From contig CAKRHR010000030.1 in NCBI GenBank assembly GCA_934339005.1, forward strand, positions 1 through 32,366: a stretch of 32,366 nucleotides of DNA. The letters are read 5' to 3'. The translations under genes were made by a program, and so were the position numbers. Position 1 is the first letter of the stretch; every line of letters starts with the position of its first letter. The notes beneath the pieces were generated by a model. It made no database searches. It was not told the DNA's origin and was given only the letters and a program-made list of their open reading frames with translations. Shown one piece after another: positions 7,724 through 15,955 of the stretch. The stretch is from an uncultured Catenibacillus sp. (GTDB lineage Bacteria > Bacillota > Clostridia > Lachnospirales > Lachnospiraceae).

Positions 7724-7797
7724 ATACACTGAAATAAAATTTAAGTAAGATGAAACCAAAGTCTGGAAGATGGTATACAAGAAAGGGGTATTAAAAG

Positions 7798-9303
7798 ATG
7801 GAAGCGTTACAGAAAACTATTTATTTTAGCACAGACAGCGGGCAGGTTATGCGTAAAACCAAACCACTGGAGATTTTGCATGAGAAGGATTTGACAAAGG
7901 TTGTTGAATCTAAAGTTCTTGGTATTTATCCGGATTATACTTATCAAACTGTAGAAGGTTTTGGCTGTGCAATGACAGAAACAGCATGTTATCTGTTATC
8001 TAAGATGTCACCGGAAACAAGAAAAGAAGCACTTTCCTGTTGGTTTGGTCCTGAGGGCATGGATGCACAGTTTATTCGCATGCATATAGACAGTTGTGAT
8101 TATTCACTGACAGAATATCAGGCAGTGGAGGACCCGATAGCAGACCCTGAACTTAAGACATTAAATATTGAACGTGATAAAAAATACATGATTCCTGTGG
8201 TTAAAGAGGCAATGGCGATGGCAGGACATCCGATTTCTATTTTATTAAGTCCATGGTCACCACCAAAGCAGTGGAAGACACCGCCTGAGTTATCACAAAA
8301 CGATGTGCAGGTTTATGGCGGTATGGGACAGCAGGTGGATTTGACAAAGCCGGGAAGATGTTTTGGAGGACGTTTGAAACCAGAATATTATGGCGTCTGG
8401 GCAGATTATCTTGTTAAATATATCAAACTTTACCTTGCAGAGGGCTTAAATGTGACGATGCTATCGATTCAGAATGAAGCCAGTGCAGCAACGAACTGGG
8501 ATAGCTGTCTTTGGAGTGGCGCTCAGGAAAAAGAATTCCTGCAGCACCATCTGTATCCTGCAATGAAAGCTGAAGGGTTGACAGATAAGATTGAGATTTT
8601 TATCTGGGATCATAATAAAGAACGTATGATAGAACATATCGATGATATGATGGATGATACAACGATACAGATGGTATCAGGCTTTGCATATCACTGGTAT
8701 TCCGGTGACCATTTTGAAGCATTGCAGATGATGCATGAGCATTATCCGGACAAGATTCTGATGCATAGTGAGAGCTGTGGCCTGCATGTACCGGGCAAGA
8801 CGACAGCTTTTGAGATTACAGAGGAAGCAAAGAAGCATATGCCGCCGGAGTTTTTATCACTTGTGGATATGAATCCTCTGGAGATGGATTTTAATGATGC
8901 GGTTGCTTATGCACACGATTTAATAGGTGATATCAATCATGGCATGCAGCGCTGGATTGACTGGAATCTTTGTGTTGATCGTACAGGTGGTCCAAGACAT
9001 GTACCGGGCGGGTTTGCAGCTCCGATTGTGGCAGAAGATGACGGAAGTTTTTCTAAGACAGTGAGTTTTGCTTATCTTGAATTGATTGCAAAGACAGTTA
9101 AGTGTGATGCGGTGCGTATCGGCAGCAGTTTATACGGTACGGACGTGGAGTCTGCGGCAGTGAAAAATCCGGATGGTAGCATCGGTATTTTAGTATTAAA
9201 CAGCCATGATAAGGATGTGCAGATCAATATCCGTATGAAAGGCCAGTTATGCACAGCAGACATCCCTGCAAAGACATTAAACAGTATTATTATTGATAAA
9301 TAA
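7798..9303 (+). CDS. Glycoside hydrolase family 30 enzyme
   Basis: A 501-residue GH30 enzyme; the family includes glucosylceramidases, beta-1,6-glucanases and beta-xylosidases. The start of the catalytic barrel is marked by EGFGCAMTETACYLL (residue 53 on) and LLSPWSPPKQWK (149 on). The predicted acid/base is E227 in LSIQNEA and the nucleophile is E325 in LMHSESCG. A C-terminal beta domain (about residue 430 to the end) completes the fold. It lacks a signal peptide, so it is cytoplasmic and should act on imported glycosides. Subfamily and linkage cannot be fixed by eye; a retaining beta-glucosidase or beta-xylosidase is most likely. AAAGGGG lies eight to ten bases before the ATG. It is the first gene of the sugar locus and has its own 210-base upstream region. 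Confidence 0.9.
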   Translation: MEALQKTIYFSTDSGQVMRKTKPLEILHEKDLTKVVESKVLGIYPDYTYQTVEGFGCAMTETACYLLSKMSPETRKEALSCWFGPEGMDAQFIRMHIDSCDYSLTEYQAVEDPIADPELKTLNIERDKKYMIPVVKEAMAMAGHPISILLSPWSPPKQWKTPPELSQNDVQVYGGMGQQVDLTKPGRCFGGRLKPEYYGVWADYLVKYIKLYLAEGLNVTMLSIQNEASAATNWDSCLWSGAQEKEFLQHHLYPAMKAEGLTDKIEIFIWDHNKERMIEHIDDMMDDTTIQMVSGFAYHWYSGDHFEALQMMHEHYPDKILMHSESCGLHVPGKTTAFEITEEAKKHMPPEFLSLVDMNPLEMDFNDAVAYAHDLIGDINHGMQRWIDWNLCVDRTGGPRHVPGGFAAPIVAEDDGSFSKTVSFAYLELIAKTVKCDAVRIGSSLYGTDVESAAVKNPDGSIGILVLNSHDKDVQINIRMKGQLCTADIPAKTLNSIIIDK

Positions 9304-9309
9304 AGCTAC

Positions 9310-9335
9310 AAATAAAGTGAAAATGACTTTATTTT
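9310..9335 (+). terminator. Weak AT-rich hairpin after GH30
   Basis: AAATAAAGT (9310-9318) pairs with ACTTTATTT (9326-9334) just after the GH30 stop and runs into TTTT. The stem is AT-rich, so termination is likely partial. TATAAT at 9362-9367 downstream could serve the next gene. Confidence 0.35.
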
Positions 9336-9444
9336 GCCTGGAAATAAAGTTTATAAAAAACTATAATCGAAACTAACAGGTGTAGTATAAATTTAAATTG
9401 ATTTTTAGATTTATACGGTCAGAAACATTTCAGGAGGGTTTATC

Positions 9445-10386
9445 ATGTTAAAAAAATGGAATTACGCATTTGAAGTGCCGGATAAGAAAAGAGTCAGAAT
9501 GATCGTACATACAGACTGCAAGAATGAAGCAGATGACCAGTATGCACTGGCACATCACCTGATGACACCGAAGTTTATCGTGACAGGTATTGTCGCAGCA
9601 CATTTTCACGGTGCATCAGAATACAAAGGTATTAAGGACACAGTTGGTGCAAGCTATGATGAGATTATCAAAGTACTTGACCTGATGGATGTTGACGGCA
9701 AAGACCAGGTGTACAGAGGTTCCAATATCCCTCTGGTAGATGAACAGACACCTCAGGAATCTGAGGGTGCAAAATATATCGTTGAAGAAGCGATGAAGGA
9801 TGATCCACATCCGTTGTATATCGCCTGCCAGGGTTCATTGACAGATGTGGCTTCTGCGATATTGATGGAGCCTGCGATTTGTGAGCGTATGACTGTTATC
9901 TGGATTGGTGGCGGTATTTATCCAAAGGGTGGTCGTGAATTTAATTTATCCCAGGATATCGCGGCAGCAAACGTTTTGTTTAAATCCCAAATGCCTGTAT
10001 GGCAGGTGCCTATGGATGTATATAAACAGATGGGTGTATCACTTGCAGAGCTTCAGTATCACGTAAGCAAACATGGGGCCATCGGCAAATATCTTTTTGA
10101 ACAGATGGTAGACCTTAACAATCAACTCGGAGAGATGGACTTTTTCTGGCCTCACGGTGAAATCTGGGGCCTTGGCGATTCACCGACCATCGGTCTTTTG
10201 CTTGAAGAAGTTGAAAAGACAGATGTGTATACGATGATGCCAGCACCAATCTTTGATTATGAAACGATGGAATATATTCATGGACAGGATAACAGAGAGA
10301 TTCGTGTATATAACGATGCCAATGCGCGGCTGACATTGTCAGATTTCTTTGCAAAGCTGGCACTCAATTTCCCTGAGGAAGCCTGA
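9445..10386 (+). CDS. Nucleoside hydrolase-like protein (IunH superfamily)
   Basis: A 313-residue protein of the inosine-uridine nucleoside hydrolase superfamily. The N-terminal Ca2+-binding motif, normally DxDxGxDDxxA, appears as D24-CKNEA-D30-D31-QYALA, a variant form also reminiscent of DUF1593-type proteins. VRMIVHTD precedes it, and YIACQGSLTDVASAIL and TVIWIGGGIYP are typical core strands. Classic members hydrolyse the N-glycosidic bond of ribonucleosides. The altered Asp motif and the placement between GH30 and an AraC regulator in a sugar locus suggest a different glycoside substrate (inference). CAGGAGG lies about ten bases before the ATG. The protein is cytoplasmic with no signal peptide. 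Confidence 0.8.
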   Translation: MLKKWNYAFEVPDKKRVRMIVHTDCKNEADDQYALAHHLMTPKFIVTGIVAAHFHGASEYKGIKDTVGASYDEIIKVLDLMDVDGKDQVYRGSNIPLVDEQTPQESEGAKYIVEEAMKDDPHPLYIACQGSLTDVASAILMEPAICERMTVIWIGGGIYPKGGREFNLSQDIAAANVLFKSQMPVWQVPMDVYKQMGVSLAELQYHVSKHGAIGKYLFEQMVDLNNQLGEMDFFWPHGEIWGLGDSPTIGLLLEEVEKTDVYTMMPAPIFDYETMEYIHGQDNREIRVYNDANARLTLSDFFAKLALNFPEEA

Positions 10387-10393
10387 AGTGTCC

Positions 10394-10443
10394 TAAGTGG
10401 CAAAAGTTATTTTTGACACTTACATCATATCATTATGTATAAG
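10394..10443 (+). promoter_or_regulatory. Conserved locus element, copy A, with possible araC-gene promoter
   Basis: Starts eight bases after the nucleoside hydrolase stop with TAAGTGGCAAAAGTTAT, TTTTTGACA, then ATCATATCATTATGTATAAG after five extra bases. The first 25 bases match 23 of 25 at 15804, and the 3' part also matches. TTGACA (10413-10418) with TGTATA 17 bases on, or TATAAG 19 bases on, could be the promoter of the AraC-type regulator. Confidence 0.5.
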
Positions 10444-10544
10444 CGGCTTCATATATAAGTATCAGGAAAATTCAATTTTTAGAAGCTGACATCAGAAATG
10501 TTATACGACTATATGAACTATATATAGAAAGGCGGCCAATATGC

Positions 10545-11789
10545 ATGCTTGATAAGATAGAAATTGCTGCAAAGATGGCAGAGATTGCGCACATGCCTTT
10601 ATCTGTCTATACGCATGATCAGAAGTTAGTAAAGAGTTATAAGGATAATGAAAATATCCTGACCATTGATGAAATCAGTCCGAAAAAGATTCAGAAATGT
10701 CTGGACAGAGCGGAAGAGTATCCATTTGATTTTCAACGGATTGAGGGAGATATATGGGTTGGTATAGTTAATTTTGAGGCTTATATTGTATTCATGGGTC
10801 CATTGATGGCAGTGAATGAAGTTCAGGATGTGCAGACAAGTAATCCGTCAAGATATGTGACATGGGAATATTTAAAACAGTATGATGCATTTATCCCACA
10901 GATCGAATCTGAGGAAGGACATCGGGTATTTCGCATTATTTATGAAACTTTGACAGATAAAAGCTTTTGCTATCAGGATATCTGGAATCAGGATGAAGAA
11001 TTTGTTAGAAAGAGTCGGCGTATCAAGAAAAAAACGGATGATTTTTTGTTTGATCAGTGGGAAACTCAACGCAAGCATCACAGCTATGCACAGGAACAGA
11101 GATTGTTGGAACAGATTCGAACCGGAAATCTTGAAGGACTTCGGCGTGTTCGTAAGGAATCTCTTGGCGGTGATTATGGTGTTTTGGCAAAAGATAAATT
11201 GCGCAATTACAAAAATCTTGGAATAACAATGATTACGTTATATACAAGAGCCGCAGCAGAGGGTGGGTTAAACTATGAGCTTGCACTGTGCTTATCGGAT
11301 GCTTATATTTGTCAGATTGAAGATGCAGAAAAATGTGAGGAAGTGATTCAGATTGCTAATCTTGCTTCAGAAGATTTTACAATTCGCGTCAATGGATATA
11401 AAAATGCCAATCAGATTCATCTGCTTGTGGATAAATGTCAGGATATTATCTTTTCAAAACTGCACAGCAAAATCAGTGTGCAGGAATTGGCAGGTGAACT
11501 TAAAGTGAATCCGGATTATCTTTCCAGATTGTTTCATGAATGTATGGGAATGACGATTGTGGAGTTTATTCAGGAGGAAAAAGTAAAGCTTGCGAAGAAT
11601 ATGCTTGTCTATTCGACCTATTCTCTTGAAGAAATTGCTTATTATCTTGGCTTTGCCTCACAGAGCCATTTTGGCAAGGTTTTTAAACAGATTACGAAGA
11701 TGTCACCGGGATATTACAGGAAAACCTATAAAGTGCCTGAATTCTACAAAGAATCGGAAAATATGACGTTTCTGGAAGAAATAGAGTAA
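10545..11789 (+). CDS. AraC-family transcriptional regulator
   Basis: A 414-residue regulator. The C-terminal AraC/XylS DNA-binding domain covers about residues 298-393, with two helix-turn-helix units: the first around ISVQELAGELKVNPDYLSRL, the second around YSLEEIAYYLGFASQSHFGK, then the family-typical PGYYRK. The N-terminal 290 residues are an unassigned sensor/dimerisation region with no membrane segment, unlike the membrane-bound YesM/YesN pairing. It sits immediately before the ABC transporter genes and probably activates the locus in response to an imported sugar (inference). An ATG at 10541 closes after three codons, so 10545 is the real start, with GAAAGG about eleven bases upstream. 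A strong terminator follows the gene. Confidence 0.9.
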   Translation: MLDKIEIAAKMAEIAHMPLSVYTHDQKLVKSYKDNENILTIDEISPKKIQKCLDRAEEYPFDFQRIEGDIWVGIVNFEAYIVFMGPLMAVNEVQDVQTSNPSRYVTWEYLKQYDAFIPQIESEEGHRVFRIIYETLTDKSFCYQDIWNQDEEFVRKSRRIKKKTDDFLFDQWETQRKHHSYAQEQRLLEQIRTGNLEGLRRVRKESLGGDYGVLAKDKLRNYKNLGITMITLYTRAAAEGGLNYELALCLSDAYICQIEDAEKCEEVIQIANLASEDFTIRVNGYKNANQIHLLVDKCQDIIFSKLHSKISVQELAGELKVNPDYLSRLFHECMGMTIVEFIQEEKVKLAKNMLVYSTYSLEEIAYYLGFASQSHFGKVFKQITKMSPGYYRKTYKVPEFYKESENMTFLEEIE

Positions 11790-11840
11790 AGACAGAATTG
11801 TGCAATATAACACTTTAATGAGATGAATTAAAAAACTATA

Positions 11841-11876
11841 AAAATGAGTGATATACAAAATGTCGCTCATTTTTTT
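11841..11876 (+). terminator. Rho-independent terminator after the AraC regulator
   Basis: AAAATGAGTGA (11841-11851) pairs with TCGCTCATTTT (11863-11873) with one G-U pair, followed by a run of T. It separates the regulator from the transporter genes. Confidence 0.8.
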
Positions 11877-11970
11877 ATTTTGCTCATTTATGTTGTGCAA
11901 TTATTCTATAATAAAAAAATAATTGTTGTGAAAATGCTATAGTAAGAAATGTGATAAATAGAAAGATGAG

Positions 11971-11979
11971 TGATATAAT
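11971..11979 (+). promoter_or_regulatory. Extended -10 element upstream of the ABC genes
   Basis: TGATATAAT (TGn plus TATAAT at 11974-11979) lies about 115 bases before the first permease start. No good -35 lies 17 bases upstream, which suggests dependence on an activator. A second candidate, TGCTATAGT, is at 11935-11943. Confidence 0.4.
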
Positions 11980-12046
11980 TATTTGCGAAAAAAATATAAA
12001 ATCTATATAAATTAAGTCGTTGAAAGGAGTACAACAAACGTATTAG

Positions 12047-12070
12047 AAAAAGCGGGCGATAAGCTTTTTT
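12047..12070 (+). other. Short leader hairpin before the first permease
   Basis: AAAAAGC (12047-12053) and GCTTTTT (12063-12069) form a seven-base stem ending in T residues, inside the untranslated leader and just upstream of the permease ribosome binding site. It could be a weak attenuator; the stem is short. Confidence 0.3.
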
Positions 12071-12095
12071 GGAAAAATTTAAAGGAGGGAAAATT

Positions 12096-13034
12096 ATGGG
12101 AGCCAAAAAAAAGGAAAGAGTCGGAACGATGAGCAAGAAAGCCATCGTTAAAAGATATCTTCCACTGTATCTTATGTTTTTGCCGGGAGCGATTTATCTG
12201 CTGATTAACAACTATATCCCAATGGCAGGTATCGTGGTAGCATTTAAAAAGTATAATGTACGAACCGGTATATGGGGAAGCCCTTGGGCGGGTTTCAGTA
12301 ATTTCAAATTCTTGTTTAACGGCAACGATGCATGGGTTATTACAAGAAATACCATTCTTTATAATGTAGGATTTATTATCCTGAACACTGTTGTTGGTAT
12401 TATCTTTGCGATATTTATCTGTGATACGTTAAACAGAAAATTAAAAAAGATTTATCAGAGTGCGATTTTATTCCCATACCTGATGTCAGCAGTTATTCTT
12501 GGTTATATCGTATATGCATTTTTGAGTAACTCCACAGGTATCGTAAACAACACATTCCTTGGCGGCGATGGCATCAGTTGGTATTCGTCACCGCAGTACT
12601 GGCCGTTTATCCTGTTATTTGTAAATACCTGGAAGGGCGTTGGTTACGGATGTCTGATTTATATCTCAGCGATTAACGGTATTGATTCTTCATTATATGA
12701 AGCAGCATCACTTGACGGTGCGACAAAGTGGCAGCAGATTACACATGTGACATTGCCTTTCCTGAAACCGACAGTCATTACATTGACACTGATGAGTATT
12801 GGACGAATCTTTTACTCAGACTTTGGTTTATTCTACCAGGTGCCACGTAACTCAGGTTTGCTTTATTCCACAACAAACGTTATTGATACATATGTTTACC
12901 GTGGTCTGATGGAACAGAGTAATATCGGTATGTCCGCAGCAGCAGGCTTCTATCAGTCAATCGTGGGATTTATCATTGTACTTGCAGCCAACCTTGCAGT
13001 GCGTAAGATCAGTCCTGAAGATGCATTATTCTAG
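12096..13034 (+). CDS. Carbohydrate ABC transporter permease, LplB/YteP type
   Basis: A 312-residue inner-membrane permease from the ATG at 12096. An in-frame TTG at 12069 is less likely because the AAAGGAGGG ribosome binding site (12081-12089) lies inside that longer frame. LPLYLMFLPGAIYLLINNYIPMAG is the first membrane segment, and five more follow. The EAA motif that contacts the ATPase is LYEAASLDGATKWQQITHVTLP at about residues 200-222. It is the first permease of a CUT1-type importer, with the second permease and the binding lipoprotein downstream. The family imports oligosaccharides such as pectin-derived fragments in Bacillus. No ATPase is encoded nearby, so a shared MsmX-like ATPase is expected (known for this family). 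Confidence 0.92.
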   Translation: MGAKKKERVGTMSKKAIVKRYLPLYLMFLPGAIYLLINNYIPMAGIVVAFKKYNVRTGIWGSPWAGFSNFKFLFNGNDAWVITRNTILYNVGFIILNTVVGIIFAIFICDTLNRKLKKIYQSAILFPYLMSAVILGYIVYAFLSNSTGIVNNTFLGGDGISWYSSPQYWPFILLFVNTWKGVGYGCLIYISAINGIDSSLYEAASLDGATKWQQITHVTLPFLKPTVITLTLMSIGRIFYSDFGLFYQVPRNSGLLYSTTNVIDTYVYRGLMEQSNIGMSAAAGFYQSIVGFIIVLAANLAVRKISPEDALF

Positions 13035-13045
13035 GAGGTGATGAC

Positions 13046-13936
13046 ATGAGAGAAAAACCTTTTTCAAAATATCAGATTCTGGCGAATGTTGTCATGATTA
13101 TTTGGACGTTGATTATCATACTTCCGTTCCTGTTATTATTCATGTCATCTATCACAGAAGAAAATACACTTGTTTCAAATGGTTATTCATTCCTGCCGGC
13201 GAAGTTTTCAATTCAATCTTATGCATACATCATTAAATCTGGTGCAAAGATTATCAAGGCTTACGGTGTCAGCATTATAGTTACAGTAATTGGTACGATT
13301 GTCAATGTGGCTTTATCTGCAATGATGGCATATCCTTTGGCAGTAAAGAATCTTCCGGGAAGACGTATTTTAATGTTTTTCGTATTCTTTACGATGTTAT
13401 TTAACGGTGGTATCGTTCCTTCATATATTATGTGGGCGAATACATTCCATATTAAGGATACACTTTTTGCACAGCTTTTACCAACATTCCTTGTCAGTGC
13501 ATGGAACGTTATGATGATGAGAACATACTTCCAGACAAGTATTCCGGATGCTTTATATGAAGCTGCAGAAATTGACGGTGCGACACAGTTCAGAATTTTC
13601 AGAACGATTGTTATTCCACTTGGTAAACCAATTCTTGTAACGATGGGTACATTTGCAGGACTGGCTTACTGGAATGACTGGACAAATGGTCTTTACTATA
13701 TTTCAAAGAACAAAGACCTTTACAATATCCAGAACTTGTTAAACCAGATGGTTCAAAATATTCAGTATCTGGCACAGAGTTCAGACTCAAACGTATCCTC
13801 GGCGGCGGCATCATTGCCTGCGACAGGTATTCAGATGGCAATCGCATTTGTGGCAATTCTGCCGATTATGCTGATTTTCCCATTCTTCCAGAAATATTAT
13901 GCCAAAGGTATTGCGGTTGGCGCAGTTAAAGGCTGA
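13046..13936 (+). CDS. Carbohydrate ABC transporter permease, YtcP/LplC type
   Basis: A 296-residue second permease of the CUT1 importer. An N-terminal membrane segment (VVMIIWTLIIILPFLLLFMSS) and further helices surround the EAA motif LYEAAEIDGATQFRIFRTIVIP at about residues 170-191. The C-terminus YYAKGIAVGAVKG is typical of YtcP/LplC permeases. It starts eleven bases after the first permease, with AGGAGGTG overlapping that gene's stop codon, so the two are co-translated and probably form the heterodimeric channel. A nearer ATG at 13041 reads only two codons. The permease pair with the downstream lipoprotein resembles the Bacillus YteP-YtcP-YtcQ and LplABC groups. Confidence 0.92.
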   Translation: MREKPFSKYQILANVVMIIWTLIIILPFLLLFMSSITEENTLVSNGYSFLPAKFSIQSYAYIIKSGAKIIKAYGVSIIVTVIGTIVNVALSAMMAYPLAVKNLPGRRILMFFVFFTMLFNGGIVPSYIMWANTFHIKDTLFAQLLPTFLVSAWNVMMMRTYFQTSIPDALYEAAEIDGATQFRIFRTIVIPLGKPILVTMGTFAGLAYWNDWTNGLYYISKNKDLYNIQNLLNQMVQNIQYLAQSSDSNVSSAAASLPATGIQMAIAFVAILPIMLIFPFFQKYYAKGIAVGAVKG

Positions 13937-14084
13937 TGAAAAAGAGATTATTATTAGTGATTTATTTATGGATATATTTATGAACATGTACTTGTAAAGA
14001 AAAAGTTTTATTTTTACGAATATGGGATGCAGGGGGCATCTTAACATATTAAATACATATCTATCTTTTGAGGAGGTAATATTT

Positions 14085-15806
14085 ATGAAGAAGAGAGTTA
14101 TATCTGCTGCACTGGCAGCAACATTGGCAGCAACTTTGCTTGCAGGCTGCGGCGGCAACAGTTCAAATGGCGGAACATCCGGTGGTGATGGTGGAAGCGG
14201 CAATGCTGGCGCATCTACATCTGAAGATGGTTCTAAAACTGTAACTCAATATGGCGAATATACAGAAGAAAATCCTTATCATCTGACATTTGCTTACATT
14301 GAGTTTGCGCAGCAGGATGCAAATGCAACAAAGGCTGTACAGGATGCATTAAATGACTATATGCGTCCTACATATCACATGGAAGTTGAATTTCTTCCAA
14401 TGCAGTATGCAGAATATCAGTCACAGCTTCAATTGATGTTCTCGGGCAGTGATGCACTTGATGTTATACCTATTTACTATACAAATGCATCAAGCTGGTT
14501 GTCCATGAATGCGATTGTAGATATGATGCCATATATGGAAACAGAAGACGGTAAAGCTATTGAAGAAGTCCTTGGTGCCAATACTTATGTTGGTCAGATG
14601 AATGGTGTATTATTTGGCTTCCCGGCACAGAAAGAATCAGTAGAACTTGGTGGCCTTTTCATGAGAAAAGATATCTGTGATGAACTTGGTATCACAGAAG
14701 AGTATGACCTTAAAGATGCTGATGATGAATATAAAGGTGTTGTATATGACTGGTCAGAAGCTACTAAGATTTTTGAAAAAGTAAAAGCAGCATATCCGAA
14801 TATGGTACCTCTTTACCTTGCTGGTAACTCAAGCCCAATGAGAAGATTTGCTTTCTTTGATGAACTTGCAGATCAGTTTGGTGTTCTTGACTGGGAAACA
14901 GACCATGATTCAACAACAGTTGTCAATGAATTTGAAACAGAAGCATACAAAGAAGCAGTGACAAGACTGGCAGAGTGGTTTGATGCAGGTTATATTTATA
15001 AAGATGCGATGACAGATACACAGGGTTCAGGTACAATGATGAAAGCTGGTAACACATTTAGTTATCCAACAGCTATCAAACCTGGTTTCCTTGCAGAAGC
15101 AAAAGCGTCTAACGGCTGCGAAGGTTATGTAATGTACTTCGAAGATCAGATTGAAGGCGGTTATTCAACAACAAACGTCAGCTTCTTTGACTGTGGTATC
15201 GCAAATAACAGCCAGGATCCGGACATGGCATTCAAATTTATCAGAGCCCTTTATACAGATGCAAAGGTAATGAACTTCTGGCAGTATGGTATTGAAGGCG
15301 TGAACTATCAGGTACTTGATGATGGCACAGCTTACTTTGTAGATGGTGAAGATGCAAGCAACTATAAATATCATCAGAACACAGGTTGGTATCAGGGCAA
15401 CCAGTTCATTTCATATGTATGGAACGATGGTACAAAATCTCCTGATTATTGGGAACTTCTTCAGACACATAACACATGGGCAGATTATTCACCGGCATAT
15501 GGATTTATGTGGGATGCATCCGAATACTCAGCAAACATCACAGCACTTCAAAATGCACTTGAAACATATAGACCGGCACTTGAAACAGGTGATATCGGCG
15601 GTGCAGGTAATGTAGATAATATGCTGAAACAGCTTAACGATGCTTTATATGCAGCAGGTCTTCAGGATGTTATGGATGCTAAACAGGCACAGCTTGATTC
15701 ATGGCTTGAAGCTAACGGTCCTACAGAAACACCGGCTGAAAACCAGGCTAAGATTGATGCGGCTTATGAAGCAGCAGGCACAACAGAAACTAAATTACAT
15801 AAATAA
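14085..15806 (+). CDS. Extracellular solute-binding lipoprotein (CUT1, LipO/LplA-like)
   Basis: 573 residues from the ATG at 14085, which has AGGAGG seven to nine bases upstream; a longer in-frame start at 14022 would bury the signal peptide and is rejected. The N-terminus MKKRVISAALAATLAATLLAGC is a lipoprotein signal with lipobox LAGC and lipidated C22. A Gly/Ser linker follows, then a type-1 extracellular solute-binding fold with about 530 residues, the size usual for LplA/YtcQ-type proteins. It captures the sugar outside the membrane and delivers it to the two upstream permeases. It follows them by 148 bases. A terminator hairpin and a conserved promoter-like block come after it. The ligand is not visible from sequence; the adjacent alpha-rhamnosidase suggests a rhamnose-containing glycoside. 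Confidence 0.92.
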   Translation: MKKRVISAALAATLAATLLAGCGGNSSNGGTSGGDGGSGNAGASTSEDGSKTVTQYGEYTEENPYHLTFAYIEFAQQDANATKAVQDALNDYMRPTYHMEVEFLPMQYAEYQSQLQLMFSGSDALDVIPIYYTNASSWLSMNAIVDMMPYMETEDGKAIEEVLGANTYVGQMNGVLFGFPAQKESVELGGLFMRKDICDELGITEEYDLKDADDEYKGVVYDWSEATKIFEKVKAAYPNMVPLYLAGNSSPMRRFAFFDELADQFGVLDWETDHDSTTVVNEFETEAYKEAVTRLAEWFDAGYIYKDAMTDTQGSGTMMKAGNTFSYPTAIKPGFLAEAKASNGCEGYVMYFEDQIEGGYSTTNVSFFDCGIANNSQDPDMAFKFIRALYTDAKVMNFWQYGIEGVNYQVLDDGTAYFVDGEDASNYKYHQNTGWYQGNQFISYVWNDGTKSPDYWELLQTHNTWADYSPAYGFMWDASEYSANITALQNALETYRPALETGDIGGAGNVDNMLKQLNDALYAAGLQDVMDAKQAQLDSWLEANGPTETPAENQAKIDAAYEAAGTTETKLHK

Positions 15807-15849
15807 GTGGTAAAAATTATTTTTGACAATCATATTATTATATGTGAGT
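15804..15849 (+). promoter_or_regulatory. Conserved locus element, copy B
   Basis: Begins at the stop codon of the binding protein with TAAGTGGTAAAAATTAT, TTTTTGACA, then ATCATATTATTATATGTGAG. It matches copy A at 10394 almost base for base, apart from a five-base gap after GACA. TTGACA at 15823-15828 could be a -35, but no good -10 follows at 17 bases, so an operator or RNA role is also possible. Confidence 0.5.
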
Positions 15850-15901
15850 GTTTCTAAGAAATTTATTAGACTGTCGTTTAAAATATAAAAAACTTTAAAT
15901 C

Positions 15902-15936
15902 ATACCCCACCTCGGTTTATCGGGGTGGGGTATTTT
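15902..15936 (+). terminator. Terminator hairpin between binding protein and rhamnosidase
   Basis: ATACCCCACC (15902-15911) pairs perfectly with GGTGGGGTAT (15924-15933) and runs into TTTT. It ends only about 20 bases before the rhamnosidase start, so it may control read-through into that gene as well as ending the ABC transcript. Confidence 0.65.
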
Positions 15937-15955
15937 GCTCAATGGAGAATATCAT

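Noticed and set aside
13811..14203. 130-residue minus-strand frame across the permease and binding-protein junction
   Set aside because: It lies antisense to the end of a clear permease and to the lipoprotein signal peptide, with no ribosome binding site.
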